Of a stretch of 64,000 nucleotides of DNA, positions 21,876 through 34,227 are shown piece by piece. The notes under the pieces were generated by a model. The model was not told where the DNA came from. It saw only the letters and a program-made list of their open reading frames with translations, and made no database searches. How positions within the stretch are numbered: position 1 is the first letter of the stretch; each line of letters starts with the position of its first letter. Position numbers and translations under genes: made by a program. Where the stretch lies: assembly GCF_019649055.1 (NCBI RefSeq), contig NW_026570416.1:62001-126000 (forward strand). The letters run 5' to 3'. This DNA is from Paramacrobiotus metropolitanus (lineage: Eukaryota > Tardigrada > Eutardigrada > Parachela > Macrobiotidae).

Positions 21876-24800
21876 TTCTCACTGTCATACAAAAGTAAAC
21901 TAATTATCCCTGCTATGGAATTTCGCATTCCGTTCGCTGTCTTTCAGCTTTAGCGCCTTCGATGAGATGAATATACATGATTCTTTGAGCAACACTTGCG
22001 CTGGGAAAAGCCGGTGGATGTAGGGAGCCTGGCGCATTTGACGGCAGAGTTAATTAATGCAGAACCCAATCGACTCCATTTTGATTTGCTCAAGGTACAG
22101 ATACTTCCTGATTTTCCCTATAGTCCAAATACATACATACAAAGTACTATAAAAAATTTCTTTTAGAGATTCCATAGCATAGCGTTTACTGTTAAGATTT
22201 CCCTGTAGCTCAATAAACATTTGCTCATCATTTGAAGATTTTAAAGAGATTCCAGACGAACGATCCGTGACCATCCGCGCATTATGTAGGTCGAGAGTGG
22301 ATGCCAGACAACGTGGAAGACGAACTGAGCGATTTGGATGTGCGCAAGCTAAACAAAATATGCCGGTACGGGTTGTCGGGTCACGTAGCGAAGTACAGCG
22401 ATCGGTCATCGCCAGACAGCAAAAGCGCCGAAGAAGACGATTCTATAAAATATGTCGTAAAATACACTGTGAGTCAGAGTTCTAGTGTGAGCCGTAAAAG
22501 GCCCCCAACATTTCGTCGAGCATATTTTCACGGGCTGTCTGTCGCCTGGATCGATCGCGCTCGGTATTATCACAGTCATGTTCGTCCTTCGGTCGGATTG
22601 ATTTGGAACCGAAAAACGCACACCTTGCATTAATTCGCATTTCCATAATATGCTTTTGGGCTTCTTTTAACAATTCAATGGATGTAATCGTTACCCGTTA
22701 CCTTTGTAAAAATTAATGGGAAAGTCTTCTTTTTTAGATCGTTGGCAATACAAGCGCGCATAACAAACTAACACTACCGTACTTTGTGTACTTTCATTCT
22801 CTTCTAACATGACAACCAAACAGACAATGGTATATTCAAGATAGAACAAATTAAACAACCGAAAGTGTCTGAGCAACGTTTACGAAACAAGGCTATGCTA
22901 AAACAACGGATATGACACGAACTAAGAGCCTCCAGTCGTAGGCGGAGGCCTCATTAACAGTACCTCACGCCTCACGGCCGTTTAAGGTGATACAGTGGGT
23001 AAATCGTCCATACTCCTAGTTTCTCATTTCAGATATTCCACAGTGGCCCATCGCCTGAGCACCGATCTGTGGTGACCGACGTGCAATATAATATGCAGCG
23101 ATAAACACAGAAGGCCGAACGGCGCGTTCCCCGAAGACGCGCTTGGGTGGCACAATACGGACCGCTTGGACTGGAACGCAGTCCTGACAGTGAATGATAT
23201 GAAAGCCACACTGTTCAGCAGAACGATCAAACACGCCAGTTCTGCTGAACAAGCAACTTGGCCGCGTACCATATCCACGGTTGATCCGCCGAAAGTCGCG
23301 CTAATACCTGGATATGCTTGTTAGAACTGGCGCGCGATGCCGTCGTTGCAGCATTACCATGACTTCGCATACCATCATTCGTTCAATAATTTTTCAGGTG
23401 GTGGGCCGTTATTCAGGGGGTTTATCGAAAGTGTCTGCAGTCAAAGCGCCGGATTTCAACTGGACCGGATTTCAATCCGGTCCAGTTAAAAGCCGGTCTT
23501 TTGACTAATGTCCATAATATCATGTCCATGATTCATGTCCATAATGTCCATCGGGTCATGGAAACCTAATTTCTTAGCCACCGACGGGCAGCAAATAGAA
23601 GGCTAGCATTTGTTGCCTGTTGAGATATTGAGGCCAGATTTCAACGGGTCGTGGATGTATAATTTCACTGAGACCGTTACTCTGCATAGTTCAAACCATG
23701 ACGATACTTTTTTCAACGCACCAATAGCAATAGCAACAGCTGCAAAACCAACCTTGCACAGCTGGATGGCTTTTATGGGTGGGGTCGTTTTGAATTTCTC
23801 ATGGTCACAGCAAGTTCGGATGGGTTTTCTGTCACTTAATGACAGATAACACATCCGAACTTGCTGTGATACACGATGAGCATGGTTGTCGCTGTCCAGC
23901 GGCTGTGCTTATCATCTACCAAGCGAGTTTGCATATAATCAAGAAGTTGAAGATAACCAGTCAATTGTCCTAGAAACCTCGTCGCTAGAAACAACGAAAG
24001 GAACACCCTTAAAACGATCAATGTAACGGCCAAAATATTTTGCTAACTGCTAATAGAATGCTAAGCTGAAAATTCCCAAATTTAGTATGCTTTACCTTAG
24101 CTAAAGCGGCGGTTATGGTAAATATTGTTACTCACTTGAACTTGGTAACCTAAGACCCATCTATAGCACTTCGCACATTTATAACTGCTTACTTTACGGC
24201 GTTTACGCTACTTTGGAATCCTTAGTTGCCGTTCTGTAGTTTCCTTCTTTTCCTTATTGTGTACTCTGCTGCATCTAATAAACTCACTGCCACGCAGATG
24301 ACAGTTTGGTCCGTAATTATTTAGCTCTGCCTAATATTTACGTAACAACACTGAGCATGAAACCAGTAAATACGCCAAGCTTGTTTGAGAAGTTGTTTCC
24401 GGATAATACCAAGATTGTCAATGCTGGGTTTGTTCGGAAACAACTTCTCAAACATAGCTTGTCCAAACATCGACGAGGCTAAAAACAGATAACGGTATCA
24501 AAAAATAAATTAAAATCTTGCTTAAGTAGTTCTTGCCGGCGTACGGCCTGTCGATTGTTCGGCAGGTTGAAGTTCGACTTGATTAAGTCGACACAATTGA
24601 AAATTAAGTGGGCAAACCTAACTGAAAATTTATTCAGTGGACACAAGTGAGCGAGTTACATCTCGTATGGATAAATAACTCAACCAAATTTACTTCATCT
24701 GTGCATTGCTATACGAAGATAGCGATGTGGTATAAAATAGAGCGGTATAGACTTATATCCAATAACTTCAACATGAAGTGCAATTTTTATACCGCTTGGG

Positions 24801-27074
24801 AAGCACATGGATCGTGTCGTGTCAGAATTTGCGCTGACAGCCAGCTGTTTACCCAACTCTTTCTCGGTATTAGCGCCACTGATCGCCAAAGTACAAAGTA
24901 TTACCTGTGGGCCGATAGTCAGTGCGATCGCATCATTTACTTATCTCTCTACTGGAGCCAACCGGCTAACTACCAGTGCTACCTGTACTTCCCTGTGGGA
25001 CTCCAGCTCTGAAATCATCCCTGCCTGTGCACAAAAGCTGGGTGGGAAGATACGACAGCAAAACCGACGCAGTACTAACGCCAGTGTAGTGTCAAAAAAA
25101 TCCAGCGTGGAAATGCGGCCTCCGTTCAGGGAGCAGCTATCCCAAGAGCAATTAACATTTTGCTAACATTTTCTGTTTTTCTTTCTCCGTCCGCATGTGA
25201 CTGCTGTTTGCCGAAAGTGTGTAGGTATTGCGATGTTGTGGTAAATGTTTTCTGAAGTGCGGTGAACATAACTAAACTTGACTAGCCCAGCACATTTGAT
25301 TTCTTTGTTCCTGGTGAATAAAGATCCTGGATTCTATCCTAATGTGGACTTGTGAACATGAAACAGGGAAAAACGTTCCGTGTTTGCGAAAGTGTGCTCG
25401 ATATCGAGATAGTCGAAATCCAGAACACAGTCAGTCGTTATCCGTGACATCGACAGCCGTTCGCATTAGTTGCGTGTCTAGGTTAACAGCAGCAGCACGA
25501 ACGCATTCACCGGTCAGCAAAATAACGGTCACCATAAAACCCACGAGACATTGGCGTCCCCAGTGAGCATGCGATTGAAAACGCAGTAGTTACGGTACAG
25601 CCATTCAGCGAGATCACGGGACTGGACCAGTCCCGTGACCACGCTAGACAAATAGCGTTTGCGAAAAGCGTCAGTACTCTCCGCTGTCGAACGGTACAAC
25701 GGCTTTGTAACGGTTCACAGGTTGTTTCATTACCAGCCACAGGCAACGGCTTAATCGTAAACCACCTGTTCTATCCATTTGTTGGCCTTTTGATTTTGAT
25801 AAGCCGATGCTGATACCTACCGGGTAGCTAATGTTGTCTATACTGGTATAAGAACTGCCATGTTCGTGCGGTTACCTCTCGGATTTCGGTTCGTTGTGCA
25901 GTTTTTTGTGTATCCAACAGATGAGGCCATTGGTGTCAATTCGAAAACAGACCTGAACCAGCGCGTATATAGATGGCGCGATTCAAAACTTATTAAGCTT
26001 ACAGAGCCAGAAGTTAATTACGATTTACGTCTATTAACATAAACTTTTTAGGCTGAAGCTGAACCGTCTCGATTCATATTGCGATTCGAAAAATCTCTTA
26101 TTACGGAAAGTCGCGTGTGTGAAGTGCGTTTCGTATAGATTACGCAACGTAGCGTATGCAGAAGCGTATCATCTCCCGGGATCCTCGACCACTTCCTCAA
26201 ATGGCAGTAACGTGAGCGCAGATACCGTATACTGTAATATAGAGGTTACGTTTTCACTAGCTCTTAAATTTTGCTGCTGTTTCCTATTAATTTTGTAGTT
26301 CCTCCCCCAAATTCGTGATGTTTAGCGCAAGACCATTTGAGCCACGACGATACCGTGCGAAGTTACGGTAAGGCCTGCGCGCTTAGCAAAGCATTGGATA
26401 TCCGGGTAACCGGGTTGAGTTTTAACAGCGTTCAGCGATCAGTCGAAAGAAAAACTTAATCTGTCTAATACCAACATTATGTGTGTTCTCATTACGCTTG
26501 ATTTTCAGTAAATTCGATTTTGTTTCGTCACTGGGTAATATGAATCACTTTGCAACCATGGTCGCGCAATGAGAGTTCCATAATCCCTCGGCGAATTTCA
26601 CTTAGTTTCGCCTCCACGTGTGTCAAAACGGATTTCGAGCGGGCACGCTTCGCTCGCCCGCGTTTTTGTAACTCTGATTTTTGTCTTTTGTGTAACTTTT
26701 GTGTGACAGTAGACTGAAACGACTGCTGTTTAGTAGCTCTAGCTACAGTACGACAAAATCTATAAACTAGTACAAATTACAAAATGTCAAAATTTAATCT
26801 ACTTGTACAGTTGTACGTAGTCGTACTCACAATTACAGTAAATCTACTGTGCGGCGTGTGCGCTCATTACGCTAGGCGGTCGGCTGGCTGCTACGTGAAC
26901 TCATCTCATCAGTGCCTAGTCCTACAATCTTCACGTCAGCGGTCCGAAGTACAGTTTTGAGGTACTCCTGATATTCGAATTTTAGTGCGTTTGAAGTAGC
27001 TCTTTTATTCAGCTGTTGATTTGTTTTCCTATTTTGAACAGTTTTTTCGTCCTAAGTTCGTAACTTCGTACACC
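21876..27074. other. Long gene-poor stretch with dispersed perfect hairpins
   Basis: No gene is supported over 5 kb. Four unrelated stem-loops stand out: 23,458-23,487 (14-bp arms aactggaccggatt), 23,805-23,869 (18-bp arms tcacagcaagttcggatg), 24,383-24,453 (19-bp arms gtttgagaagttgtttccg) and 25,614-25,638 (12-bp arms tcacgggactgg, one-base loop). Near 23,510-23,570 the motif catgtccat/aatgtcc recurs. An ORF at 22,301 (MPDNVEDELSDLDVRKL...) ends in a donor-like gtgagt and might be a lone exon, but support is weak. Confidence 0.5.
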
Positions 27075-30000
27075 ATGTCGAAGCTGAACAGTTCTGATTT
27101 GACTCATGATTGTCCCGCTGACACTGTGGAGCTCTTGCGCGAACTGCGTGTTCTGCAGTCGACAGGGATCTTGTGCGATGTCAAGTTGACAGGCAGCGAC
27201 GCATCCTCGGTGGGCATTCCCTGTCATCGCTGCGTGCTCACCGCGCACAGTCCTTATTTTCGCGCGGTTTTCACCCACGATGGGAAGGAATCCTCGGAAC
27301 CAGTGTTCCGCCTGGGCAACATCGATCAGCGCACGTTGAAGGAGTGAGTGACAGCGTACCACAGCTTCTAGCATCGTGTAGAACGGGTTCCACGATTAAT
27401 CATGACAGTCTTTGACTTGATAACGCGGCAGTAATTGGTATCTTGGTGACTTTCAATTTGCTCCTTGGCTGATTTATGGATAACGCTGGTTTTTGCCCAG
27501 GTTGGTAGGATACGCGTACACCATGGACCTGAACCTCAGCGACGACAACGTGACGTCTGTTCTGATCGCGGCGCAGTTTCTGGGGATGACTCCGGTGGCC
27601 GCCAGATGCTGGAAATATTTAGAAGAGCATCTGTGCGTGTCCACTTGCTTGACCGTCCACGCGTTGGCCTCCCACCACCACAATCCCCATTTGGCCGCGG
27701 CAGCCCTGGACTTGATCTGTCGTCACTGTCTCTCTTTGACGCAGGGCCTGGACTTTCTGCAGATGGACGCGCAACAGGTACGGCCCTGTGATAGTCATCA
27801 TGATTGATTGATTGATTTTTAATAGAGTACTCTACAGATGTCACACGTTGGCTGGAATTTAGTGTTTTAAAAATTACTTGAGGCACAGACATGTCGAAGA
27901 AGTTCGCACCGATGTTCAGGATGATGCAATAATCGTGTAAATACCGATGCCTTATTTAGCCAGCAGTCTATGGACTGCATCACCTGCCATAATCCCCAGA
28001 CCACAGATATTCTTAAAATATCATATTCGAGCTCAGCGTTATTCATTCATCTTAGAAACGGCATTTAGAATGCAGAAAAATTTCGTCTTCAACTCAGTTG
28101 CTACCGCCCACAGAAACGGTGGGGCACCTGGGGGACCGGCAGTCAGAAATTTTTTCTTCCGAAAACAGTTTGAAAAAAATGGTTCCTAGATCAGAAAAAT
28201 TCGCTGATTATTAATAAGTGGCCAGATTTGGCTTAAAAAATAGTACATGGTTGATGGGGGTCTCGTGTAAGCCCTTCGTATCACTCTAAATCGTATCCGT
28301 ATCAAAGGTGCACAGAATGCAACATGCTGCAGTGTACCTGTTTGTTGGGCAATGTTGGCAGGTGGCCGAGCTGTTGGCGTCGGATGACTTGGAGGTGTCC
28401 AGCGAGGATCAGGTGTGGGAGGCGGTGCAGCGCTGGCTGGATCACGACCGTCCTGAACGACTGCCGCATGTGTCCGCCGTCCTGCAGGCTGTCCGTGCGC
28501 CGTTCCTCAGCGCGGAGGCTCGACAGGAGTACGCGGCGCTTCTGGCCGTTGCGCCGGTGGGGATCCCGTCGGGCCAGTCCGCGGAGGACGGGCAGTTGGC
28601 CGACGGGACAGCGCAAAACACCATCCCACGACATTCATGCGGTAATTGTTCTGTATTTACGATCTGATTCTGTGTCCACTATGGAGCGAATTATTGGTGG
28701 CGTCTACTAGTTAGCCAGGGGTTGTTCCTTGTTTGTAGCGATTTTACTGTGTTAGGTGATCTTAGTGTAAATTACTAGAGCTAGCCTTTGGCTGGCCGAC
28801 GCGGACGCTGAACGCTGCGCGCATGTTGTGGTTCTCGTATAAATGTTTGATAGTTCTGTTTGTGTGTGTTAGGTGCGCAGGACGTGATCGTATGCGTTGG
28901 CGGTTACAGTGATATTCCGCATAACGTCGAAGATTTGGTGCACGTCATCAACCCTTCCATCCCGGCTGCGTGGTCCATGAAGGCGCTGCCAGCGGCCGTG
29001 GATGGCTGCGTTGCAGAGATGCTGGACGACCGCTGGATGGTCATCGCCACCGCTGAGCACATCCGCACCGTACAGCGCGACAGCCACTTCACTGGCCTGC
29101 GAACCGAGGGGGGCCAGGTGGCCGCCCTGCCGACACCGCGCCATCCCAACACCGCCGGTGTGGCCGTCCTCAATGGGCGCCTGTATGTCATCGGTGGCAC
29201 CCATCGTGATGACGAGGACGATCTGTTGGCGTGCGTGGAAGCGTACGATTTCCTCAGCCGTTCCTGGAGTGCTGTTTCCGCGCTGCCCCACAGTACTGGC
29301 TACTGGGTAGCGGTGGCGTGTGCCGGCCGGCTGTATGCCTTCGGCAACGACGGTAGCAGTCTGGCCTTGGCCTACGATCCTGCCGGTGACACCTGGACCC
29401 GACTGGCCGATATGCCCACGCCGCGTGCCGGGGTGGCTGCCTGTGTGACGCCCAGCGGACTAATTTACATTGTCGGTACGCACTAGTACGAGTGTCTATC
29501 CAAATACAACGGGGAAACGCGATTGTATAATGGGTACGATCCCCGATCAGGATAGCATAGAGGAAGGGATTCTAAGAAGTTATAACGTCGTTTTGCTTGG
29601 TACTTAGTTTGTACTCGCATTATGATAAGTACTTATTAAAGTTCATCTGGTACGAGTAGTAGGGAGAGTAGCTCATGGCGGAAGGGTCCACAGTCTGTAC
29701 ACTAAATGTTGCGGGTGCATTTGTGTAGGCGGAGCTGTAGGTGTCGCTCCCGGGAATGTGGAGGAATTGGTAGCATGCGCGCTAGTGGAATCCTACGACC
29801 CCACCACCAATCAGTGGCAGAGAAAAGGTGGGTCTCATATGGTGATGCTGTAGACGTTGCTGGTATCAACAGGTGTTGGACAGTACGAGTGTGGGTCGGC
29901 ATGAACCGTCGGGTATCGGGTGTGTTGTTCTTATCACAGGAGACCCTCAAGAAGAGAGGTCGTCCCGGATGTGCCTGCGTGGGCGGGAAGCTGTATGTGC

Positions 30001-30164
30001 TGGGTGGATATGACTATAACGAGTCAGCGATGGTCGTCGGTGTCGAAGAGGACAGCATCGAGGTGTACGACGAAGAGGCCGACAGCTGGGCGCTGCATGA
30101 ATGCCGCCTGCCGCTGGCCAAGCACGGCTTCGGATGCGCTGTGATGAAGCTGAAACCGGGCTGA
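27075..30164 (+). CDS. Kelch-like (BTB-BACK-Kelch) Cul3 adaptor, six exons
   Basis: The exons I infer are 27,075-27,343, 27,501-27,777, 28,362-28,641, 28,873-29,475, 29,729-29,841 and 29,940-30,164, giving 588 residues, the usual KLHL length. The start fits caccATG. The BTB domain is in exons 1-2 (CHRCVLTAHSPYFRAVF; YAYTMDLNLSDDNV), BACK in exons 2-3 (WKYLEEHL; VWEAVQRWL) and Kelch repeats in exons 4-6 with the paired glycines (VCVGGY, YVIGGT, YVLGGY). KLHL proteins dimerise by BTB, bind Cullin3 and present a Kelch-bound substrate for ubiquitination; the substrate here is unknown. All introns are GT-AG, 98-584 bp. The exon 5 donor (atg|gtgatg) is weak: a better-looking site 14 bases upstream would break the frame. 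Confidence 0.85.
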
Positions 30165-30735
30165 CCAGCACTCGTTCAGCGAAGAATTTTGCCAGGATCT
30201 GGCAATCGCTAAATTACTGGTTTATGCGTTATGTTTTTTAACTTTTTTTGTACCGGTTAACTGTTGACCTCGATCTGCTGAAAGTTTTTACGGCCAAAGA
30301 GTTATGGCGAGGATCAGTTTTTAAGTTTGTATAGTGTATAATCGACCGGACCGCAGCGAGAGTCCTCTAGTTCAACAAAAACAGAAAGTTGTCTATCTGT
30401 CCTGGAAGTCAGAAAAATTAGAAAAGCCAAACTTTAGAAGAAATGTAGAAGGTCACGGTTGCTTATGCAAAAAAACTCGCCTGCAGATAGGTGTCAGTTT
30501 GGATATGGTGTGTCTACTAGTAAGTTGTAACTCAAAATTTAATTAATGCATACGTATTATATACTTGTAGTATTACAAACATTTCGTTACCGTGGAATGC
30601 AAGATTTCAATTTTATTTTTATTCTGCGGGCGTTGCCCTTCATGTACTGTCATAACAAAGTTTACGGAAATCGCGGCAACATGCTAACACATCCTCAGCA
30701 GGGCGCCATCCGAGGGAAACCGAGAAACGGCCGAA
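30165..30735. other. 3' flank of the Kelch gene, no gene seen
   Basis: AT-rich, with short chance ORFs only. It probably contains the Kelch 3' UTR; I see no strong AATAAA close to the stop. Confidence 0.4.
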
Positions 30736-30815
30736 AATTGCGTCGATAGGGGAATCGAACCCCGGCTACGTCGTTAGATCCGCGTAGGCAGTACCACTGC
30801 ACAAAGTGTTAAAGC
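30736..30815 (-). repeat. tRNA-derived, SINE-like segment
   Basis: On the minus strand there is an A-box-like tgtgcagtggta and, about 40 bases on, a perfect B box ggttcgattcc within a ggggttcgattcccc T-arm. A ctacg/cgtag stem sits between them, with a loop too large for a normal anticodon arm. The acceptor stem does not pair, so this is a pseudo-tRNA or a SINE head, not a working tRNA. Confidence 0.4.
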
Positions 30816-31399
30816 CCCTTTTAAAGACTTGCCGCTGTACATGAGCCGCTTCTCTCCTCACAACATCGTATCGCATGCTGGCGCAGCAGACTCGAACAAA
30901 TTGCACTCTACTCGTAGAATTTGTGTAATTGTGAGCACATGGGCGTATAAAGACACTTGATGTTCTTTTGTTGTTTGCCCCAGATAATGCAGCACTTTAA
31001 GGCACAGCTTCGTCAAGACACTACAGTCGGCATTCGAAAAAAACATTATGCAGTTGTAAAATACGAGAACCGTTTAGACTCTTACCTTTTACTAGCAGAC
31101 CCCACGCAATTTGCGCGGAGTAATTATTGCGATGGACTAAGGACATAACCCAGTGCAAAAATTATAACTGCATGGCATGAATTACAGGTATTATGGAAAA
31201 TTTGCCTGTCTCTTGACTGACTGCAGAGATGAACTTAAAGAGGAAAAGTGATATTTTTCTCCCAAAGGCGGATAAATTTGCTCATTTGTTTCCGGTCTAT
31301 TTCTTAATTTCCAAATCCGGAACCAATCATTTACCTACTTGATAGTCGAAATTTAAACATTAAAAACAACCAAAATCTCTATCTTCTCTTGGTTTAAAA
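30816..31399. other. No gene seen
   Basis: Short ORFs only, without domain or codon support. Confidence 0.4.
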
Positions 31400-31479
31400 G
31401 GTATCGTCCGTGGCATTTCCTTTAGCAAGGGCGAGACTAAAACGCTGCTTAAGGAAAGCAGTAGAACGTGCTTCTCCAG
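31400..31479 (-). mobile_element. Retroelement C-terminal tail fragment
   Basis: The minus strand reads TGEARSTAFLKQRFSLALAK then GNA, the same reverse-transcriptase tail as at 8,585 and 19,395. It abuts the TTAA edge of the foldback element. A second fragment in the opposite orientation lies beyond that element at about 32,405. Confidence 0.6.
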
Positions 31480-32140
31480 TTAAGGGAAGTGGGCCGGTAC
31501 ATGGTACCGATTTCGTATACATGCGCGAAAACTTACACTTTCGCGCACTCCCAAACACATTTTTGTTTCGGTTTATGACGTTTTGTAGCCAGAAGGTTTG
31601 TATACACTGGCGTGAAAACCGTTTGTGCGCGCAACATCCGGTTCGGGAGTTATGGCTGTTACAAAATTCCAAAAAGTTTAAATGCGTTCAGGTGTAAAAC
31701 AAAAGTCTCATTATAGACCGATCTCCCTCAAAATTTGCACGTAAATGCACATAACCACGAAGAACGTTTTTACACCGATCCACTGTTCTAGCATGTTTTT
31801 CAAATTTTAAAATGAATTTCAAAAATTTTAAAATTCATTTTAAAATTTGAAAAAAATCATGGAAGTCTGGATCGGTGTAAAAACGATCTTCATGGACATG
31901 CGCATTTACGTGCAAAATTTGAGAGAGATCGGTCTATAATGAGACTTTTGTTTTACACCTGAACGAAATTTCTAACTCGAACCGATGTTGCGCACAAACG
32001 GTTTTCACGCCAGTGTATTCAAATCTTCTGGCTGCAAAACGTCATAAACCGAAACAAAAATGTGTTTGGGAGTGCGCGAAAGTGTAAGTTTGCGTGCATG
32101 TATACGAACTCGGTACCATGCACCGACCCACTTCCCTTAA
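31480..32140. mobile_element. 661-bp foldback element bounded by TTAA
   Basis: The two halves are inverted copies of each other: ttaagggaagtggg at 31,480 and cccacttcccttaa ending at 32,140, with arms of about 320 bp meeting near 31,810. TTAA at both edges is the target of piggyBac-type transposases, although the terminal GGG is not the canonical CCC. There is no transposase. Arm-like half copies lie at 20,640, 21,530 and 57,870. Confidence 0.75.
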
Positions 32141-32404
32141 GTCTCGAATTTTGCGGCCCATAAAATGCAACAGTTCACTCAGAGCGGGCTAAATACTCTC
32201 AACGTCTCAATCACTAAAGTATAGAAAAATATCCATTTTCCAAAAACGAATATGTGCGACATTTGGCATTTTCTGCAAGCTGAGCCACGTGTCCAGATTT
32301 TTCGAGCTGCCGGTGACATGCGATTCTGCGACCGTAGATGTACACCAGCTAGTTGCATCCCACACCAGCAGTTTCCTTGGCGGACAGGAATCAGCGTCAT
32401 CCCA

Positions 32405-32620
32405 GCTTCCTTAAGCAGCGTTTTAGTCTCACCGTTGTTACTGCCAAGGCTGTTGTGAGCACGTGACCTTTTAACCTAAGAGACGATAGAGATTTCGGCT
32501 GTTTTTTAATGTTTAAATTTTGGTTATTAAATTTTAGTAATGTAACGGCGCTTGCAATCTTTGCTATCCTGGCGGCTTTAACCGATTAAATCTGTTAAAA
32601 ATTAATCTTTACCTTAATTT
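32405..32620 (+). mobile_element. Retroelement 3' tail fragment
   Basis: The stretch ttccttaagcagcgttttag encodes the FLKQRF part of the tail. A 3' end with tgttttttaatgtttaaatt follows, close to the 3' UTRs at 9,520 and 19,735. No intact coding remains. Confidence 0.5.
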
Positions 32621-33490
32621 CGTGCAGCTACCGCATGGAGACTGTAATTTATTTGTTGTTCTCCCTTCCCGTGTTTTAGTCATTTTGCGCTTTTTCAAGC
32701 TGTAAATTATCCTATTACAGTTTATTTACTTTAGTTTCAGTTCCAGTTTGGCCACTAACACCGCTGGTGACTTTCGTACCCCAGCTAAATAATCAGTATA
32801 TTAACAGAGTAATTGCTCTTGCTATTCCCTTTTTACTATTGCTCTGACCACAGCCAAACACTTCTAAGTAACTAAGGACAGAAGCATTTCGTTGTGTTTC
32901 CTTCCCGGCTTTAGCTCTTTTTCAAAATCGGCGCATTACATTACGAATACATTTCGCTGACGTTTCATACAAATCGTATGTTATTAGCAAAACCAAGCTA
33001 GCCGTGCAAGATTAGCGTCCACAATGCGTAAGTGTTTTCCAAACAAAGTCATATCCGCACGTCTAGGTTGTCTCCCCAGCGGCTTTATAAGACCTGCAGT
33101 GCATACATAAAGCCGAGCGATTACTAACTTTCGAGGCGACAAAATTATGCGGTACTCGTTATCACTGCGCGCACAACATACAAACCTGAGTGGTGCTGAT
33201 TGTGCAGTTGCTCGTTTCGCCGCTAGTGCTTGCGCGGGCCAATTCGGCAAACACCAAAGAGTACTTAACAATGCGGCACATGCCTAAAATCAGCTGAAAA
33301 CAATGATTGCGGTTTCGTTCAACACTAACTGCATAGTCGGCATTTATAGTAACCTTTGCATTTGTTACATAGCTATAAGCGAAACCGTTACAGTTTTTTG
33401 CCCGACGGAAATAATAGTAAGGCCGCGCAATGCGCACCTGCATTGCGCTTTCCCGGGTGACCATTACGCCGGCCAAAGTAAAACAACCCG
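32621..33490. other. No gene seen; left flank of the Polinton
   Basis: Short ORFs without support. The last six bases before the Polinton are aacccg; the six bases after its right end are atctcg, so a target duplication is at best degraded. Confidence 0.5.
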
Positions 33491-33635
33491 AGTAGTAGAG
33501 GCATTTGTTCGTATACGCGTTTTGGAGTGATAGGCTAACCTGAACGAGTTTTTTATTATAAGGAGGGTAACCTGTACAGGTTAATGGAGAGGAGGCTAAG
33601 TGGAACGAGTTTGCTTAATATGGGGTTGTAGCGTA
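33491..33635 (+). repeat. Polinton left terminal inverted repeat
   Basis: About 145 bp starting agtagtagaggcatttg, complementary to 55,605-55,749 with only a few differences. It includes the end of the TBP-like reading frame. Confidence 0.92.
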
Positions 33636-34227
33636 CAGTTAAATGATTACGATGGTTGTATTTGCTAGCCGTTACAATGGTGGTATTTGTTGTACATAGA
33701 CGCATACACGCACACACACTTCGCCACAGGTACAGTTTTGCTTTTAATTCTAATAATGCAGCGTTTAAATTCTCAACGGACTTGGCGCCCAAAAAATTAC
33801 ATTTCCCGGAATGAAAAAGAACAGCAGTGCATGTCGATAAGCGAATAGAGAGACCGGTAAATAGTTCGGGAGTATAAGATAAATGCAAGCGATTACTAAT
33901 ATCTTCTAAGCTTAATTTATGACCAAAGTCAAAAGTGCCAATCATGTTGACCACTCGAAAATTATGAAATAAACAACGATATCCAAGCGTACGCAATAAA
34001 CTAATGAAATAGTGTAATAGAATACGAGCATCCCGTCTGGAGGTGCCTCCGTTTACCGTAATCCGTCCATTGGTGTATAACTGACAGTGACCTTTGAATG
34101 GTTGGTTGGTCCGCAGGAGCAATCCGGAAAATCTATGTGGTAGATACTGGGCCATCGGTAGTTTCCGCTCCAGGTCCGGTAGGTTTAGCGTGCAGCTTAA
34201 CTCCGCAGTCACCACAACATTCGTCAC
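33556..34227 (-). CDS. TATA-binding-protein-like protein in Polinton
   Basis: The chain shows the two-fold TBP saddle. First repeat: TAELSCTLNLPDLERKL, then YLPHRFSGLLLR, then LYTNGRITVNGG. Second repeat: VVNMIGTFDFGHKLSLEDI, then YTPELFTGLSIRL, then AVLFHSGKCNFLGAKS. These align by eye with TBP (ARNAEYNPKRF, FxSGKMVxTGAKS, YEPELFPGLIYRM, FVSGKIVLTGAK). Three of the four DNA-kinking Phe positions are Phe and the fourth is Tyr, so DNA binding is plausible. There is no ATG of its own in frame near the start, so it is probably reached by splicing from the ORF to its right. The C-terminal tail runs into the TIR. The likely role is late- or element-specific transcription; that is inference. Confidence 0.8.
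   Translation of the reverse strand: MTNVVVTAELSCTLNLPDLERKLPMAQYLPHRFSGLLLRTNQPFKGHCQLYTNGRITVNGGTSRRDARILLHYFISLLRTLGYRCLFHNFRVVNMIGTFDFGHKLSLEDISNRLHLSYTPELFTGLSIRLSTCTAVLFHSGKCNFLGAKSVENLNAALLELKAKLYLWRSVCACMRLCTTNTTIVTASKYNHRNHLTVRYNPILSKLVPLSLLSINLYRLPSL

Noticed and set aside
22301-22633. ORF starting MPDNVEDELSDLDVRKL
   Set aside because: It ends near a donor-like gtgagt, but no partner exon or homology could be found.
24647-25166. ORFs of about 120 codons on the plus strand
   Set aside because: They overlap in different frames, lack domains and have no splice context.
30858-31148. Short ORFs on both strands
   Set aside because: No domain, no repeat relation and no start context.
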